In this document: piece after piece, positions 4,971 to 7,596 of the stretch
Layout: each line of letters opens with the position of its first letter
How positions within the stretch are numbered: position 1 is the stretch's first letter
Assembly: GCA_927910985.1 (NCBI GenBank)
Contig: CAKMOP010000231.1
Span: forward strand, 1 to 7,596
Origin: an uncultured Porphyromonas sp.
GTDB lineage: Bacteria > Bacteroidota > Bacteroidia > Bacteroidales > Porphyromonadaceae
Reading direction: 5' to 3'
DNA: 7,596 nt
The notes under the pieces: generated by a model
Database searches by the model: none
Seen by the model: only the letters and a program-made list of their open reading frames with translations
What the model was told of the DNA's origin: nothing
Made by a program: the position numbers and the translations under genes

Positions 4971-7596
4971 CTACTTTGCATCACGGCGACGCTTGAGGCG
5001 AAGCAAAACAAGCAGAGCAAGGAAGAGGACAGCAACTCCAGCGACGACCCACAGTCCGTTGAAGCTACGCGTCACCGCACCAGCCTGGTCAGCCACGGTC
5101 TCCTTCTTCATCACCATTCCCTTATCACCTGGAGCATCTGACGAAGTAGATTCATCAAGTTGCTTCATCTTCGACTGATATTCCTTAGCCGCTTCGGGAG
5201 AGAGTTGCTTGGAGATAAAGGCACGGAGCTTCTTATTATCCGTGGACATACTGCCCCCCGAAGCGCCATACTTAGCGACGAGCTCCGAATGACGCTGCGC
5301 CAGCGTTGAGAGCTGTTCGGGCGAAGCCTTCCACATCCCCTTGCGTGCGGTCTCAAGCATTACGGCCGTGATCTCCTCGAGGGCAGCAGGGCTCTTCCCT
5401 TCGAAGGACTTTGCCACACCGAGGTTATTGACATCACGGATATACATATCATAGAGCTGATCCCAGAGTTCCTTGTCGATGACTTCGGGCTTCATCACGT
5501 TCCAGCCATAGGTATTCGTGACCACCTCGGTGATGTTGGCGACACTATTCGCGCCACCAGACAGGGCTTCCTTGACGTAGGCAGGATTAAGGACGGTGGC
5601 ACGGCTCTCTACACCGATAGCTTCCTTGAGGTCCTGCATATGCATATTGCTATGATTGCGGTAGTCGGCCAAGTAGGTATCAGGATCCTTGCCCGTGACA
5701 TTGCGCACCGAGAGCGTCAGCCCACCCATAAACTCATAGACGTGGTCGAGACTGAGTGCCCCCCAGGTGTTATTCTGTCGGGGCTGGATGACGACATCGG
5801 TATTCTTGAGAGCAGCACGGAAGAGGGGCTTGACGAAGCGTCCCCAGTCTTCCTTCTTACCTGTGTAGGCTGCGCCCATATTATTAATGTAGACGTCAGC
5901 AATATCCTTCTCCTGCTCCCACTTATCACCAGCGGTCACCATCTCCTGAATGCCCGTGCCGTACATCCCGTTGATGCCACCGAAGATGCGGACATTGGCC
6001 AGCTCACGAGCTTCCTTTGGAGAGATCCCTTGCTCGACAAGCTCCTTCTCGGTGGCGACAGAGCCAGCAGCGACATAGTTCTCTTGATCTTCCTTGCCGA
6101 GCGAAGCGACTAAATCAATCGCCTTACTAATGAGAGCCAAGCGGGACGCAGCGAGGTCACGGAACTGCCCCGAGGTCTGGATCACCACGTCAATACGAGG
6201 GCGCCCTAACTCAGCCGTCGGGATCAAACGCACATCCTCGACCGTGCCAAACTGCGAGCGGACGGGCTCGACACCGAGCATATAGAGTTACCTCGAGCGA
6301 TCCGTCACCCCCTTCGGTCTCAACAAACTCACTACTCCAGAAGGTGTAGCTAACCTTAGTCGGATACTTGCCGTGCTGCTCCTTGTAAGCCTTCAGCGTC
6401 GACTGGGCAAGCTGTACCCCTTGACTCACGCACGCTGCGAAGGTGTGCTCTCAGCACGAACGGCATAGAGGTTGCGTCCCGTAGGTACGGCCTGCGGGTT
6501 AGCAACGGCATCTCCACCAGGCGAAGGAGCGGTGAAGCCACCGTTAAGGGCGTTGATCGTAGCATCCAGCTCCAGCTGAGGGCTACTCTTCAGTGCATCT
6601 CGATAGGTGATGACGTTAAGGATAGCGCGCTCCAGCTCAGTGATTGCTTCGATCTCATCGCGTTCCTTCTTCGTGGGCTCTGGAGCATCCGATGAAGCTT
6701 TCTTATCCTGGAGACTTCCTCCACGAATCTGGTCAAGACGCGTAGGTTTGCCTCCCGAGGTCTTGCTATGATTTCCCTTAGCAGCAGCCAGAGTAGCCTT
6801 CAGCCCTTTATGCCCCTTGGGGCTACGGAGGGCGTGGATATGATCCAGCTGCACCTTCGTCAGTCCACTATAAGAGAGGACAGTGGTTTCACTGACAGTA
6901 CCCGCTGTGAGGATACGCTGCACGAGTTGCTGTGCAGGCTGAAGGTATTCCTTGTAGAAGCGATGCTTGTTACTCGTATTATCGAGGGGCTGAGGAGCGT
7001 GCAAGCGGTCAAGACGAGCCTTCGCATAAGCGATGGGATCAGCGGTCATAGCCAGCACTGTCGAGGTAATCTTCGCAGGTGTGTAGGGGACACCTGTGAC
7101 GTAGAGCTGACCATTGATTTTCTCCGAAGCTATTTCTTCGGCGAAGTTGTCAATGCGCTCCACATCCTTAGAGCTATAAGGCTTATTCAGTATGGAGTCT
7201 AAGCGCAGATCACGATGGATGCCCAGGCCTACAGCGAGCTTCTTCACCTCCAAGCTCTGACGCTCCTTAGCCTTCGGATCCTTGAGATCGTAGTACTTCT
7301 CTATCGCCTGCTGCAGGTCAGTGAAGATGTGGCGCGTCTTGCTATCATCGAAGGGCGGAGTGAGGTAAGAAATAAGACTCCCATACGAGCGACGCTTGGC
7401 CATCATACTCTCCCCAACATTACCTATCGTATAATAATAGAAGTGAGGATATGGTGCGATAAGCGCTTCCCCCCAATCACTTGCGCTGAGGGCTACTTGC
7501 TTGCGTGGCGTGAACTCCAAGCTCCCGTGTGTACCGAAGTGCATCAAGGCATCAGCCCCAAAGACGTGGCGTGCCCACAGGTACGCATTGATATAA
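4971..7596 (-). CDS. hmuS: HmuS, CobN/Mg-chelatase-type large subunit; 5' end outside window, frame broken
   Basis: C-terminal part (about 873 residues after frame repair) of a CobN-like protein; full members are about 1,200-1,450 residues. CobN inserts cobalt in cobalamin synthesis and BchH/ChlH magnesium in chlorophyll synthesis. HmuS homologues in Bacteroidota serve haem acquisition and have been reported to remove iron from haem anaerobically. Family marks: HFGTHGSLEF (near residue 19 of the visible part), YYYTIGNVGESMMAKRRSYG, YLTPPF, NPQAVPTGRNLYAV and, after repair, GVTIARVLYMLGVEPVR. Further on come VVIQTSGQFRDLAASRL, the glycine-rich FGGINGMYGTGIQ and NMGAAYTGKKEDWG. A Lys/Ser/Gly-rich linker (minus strand, about 6690-6800) interrupts the domain. 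The protein ends in a membrane helix (GLWVVAGVAVLFLALLVLLRL) plus RRRDAK, anchoring it to the membrane; typical soluble CobN lacks this. The frame is open to the right edge. It heads hmuT, hmuU and hmuV. Confidence 0.9.
6288..6312 (-). other. Cluster of four single-base expansions in hmuS
   Basis: As written, the frame ending ...FVETEG does not join the frame starting YMLGVEPVR. Removing one base from each of four runs (C run 6308-6312, CC 6302-6303, CC 6291-6292, TT 6288-6289 on the plus strand) gives GAA GGG GTG ACG ATC GCT CGA GTA CTC TAT ATG, that is EGVTIARVLYM. This matches the CobN-family pattern at this place. A variant removal at 6293-6294 gives Gln instead of Arg. The net +4 equals the observed frame change of +1. 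Confidence 0.75.
6426..6428 (-). other. Frameshift and stop in hmuS (lost G in a Trp codon)
   Basis: The coding strand reads TCG CAG CGT GCG TGA GTC AAG. Adding one G (GCG TGG AGT CAA GGG GTA CAG) gives SQRAWSQGVQLAQ, which joins the upstream NPQAVPTGRNLYAV block to the downstream QGVQLAQSTLKAYKEQHGKY helix as in CobN proteins. The TGA is therefore a product of a one-base loss. Confidence 0.85.

Noticed and set aside
5640..6113. Plus-strand open frame of 157 codons antisense to hmuS
   Set aside because: It is a shadow of a strongly conserved coding region on the other strand; no start context or domain supports it.
6288..6429. Programmed ribosomal frameshifting in hmuS
   Set aside because: Restoring the conserved protein needs one insertion and four separate removals at different places; a single slippery site cannot do that.
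5130..6695. SSDAP peptide occurring twice in HmuS (6681-6695 and 5130-5144) as a possible repeat
   Set aside because: Five residues in two flexible, Ser/Lys-rich linkers, with differing surroundings; chance or linker composition explains it.
6768..7202. Plus-strand open frame of 144 codons antisense to hmuS
   Set aside because: It lies opposite a clear CobN-family coding sequence and has no family likeness.

Overview
The window looks like a piece of a Bacteroidota chromosome, most likely Porphyromonas or a close relative. The reasons are a CobN-like chelatase followed by the small membrane genes of the haem-acquisition operon known as hmuYRSTUV, a TATCTTTG element matching the Bacteroidota -7 consensus (TAnnTTTG), the lack of clear Shine-Dalgarno sequences, and about 50% G+C. 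The genus is inferred from gene order and protein style, not from a database search. All recognised genes lie on the minus strand, so biological reading order runs from 7596 down to 1.

From 7596 to 3269 lies the distal part of a haem-use operon: hmuS (large CobN/Mg-chelatase-type subunit, cut by the window edge), hmuT (polytopic membrane protein), hmuU (MotA/TolQ/ExbB proton-channel type) and hmuV (DUF2149, one membrane segment). The genes are 34, 15 and 3 bases apart and almost certainly share one transcript. hmuY (haemophore-like lipoprotein) and hmuR (TonB-dependent receptor) would be expected just beyond the right edge. HmuS should handle the metalloporphyrin, while HmuT/U/V probably form an accompanying membrane complex that may couple to proton flow.

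From 3268 to 2888 is a gene-free stretch packed with inverted repeats. Its core is four hairpins set only two bases apart (3011-3093), the outer two being near-exact reverse complements of each other. This is the most unusual structure in the window.

From 2887 to 1 come a tRNA-Gly(CCC) with a recognisable -7 promoter element, a hairpin, a MarC-family membrane protein, two more hairpins, and glutamine-dependent NAD+ synthetase (nadE).

Two genes are broken as written. nadE carries one extra G in a G run. hmuS lacks one G in a Trp codon and, further on, carries four single-base expansions within 25 bases. Undoing these restores conserved protein sequence exactly. Every change fits a homopolymer-length change, so sequencing or assembly error is the simplest explanation, though real decay is not excluded. 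No convincingly new protein system is visible; the tandem-hairpin region is the best candidate for something undescribed.
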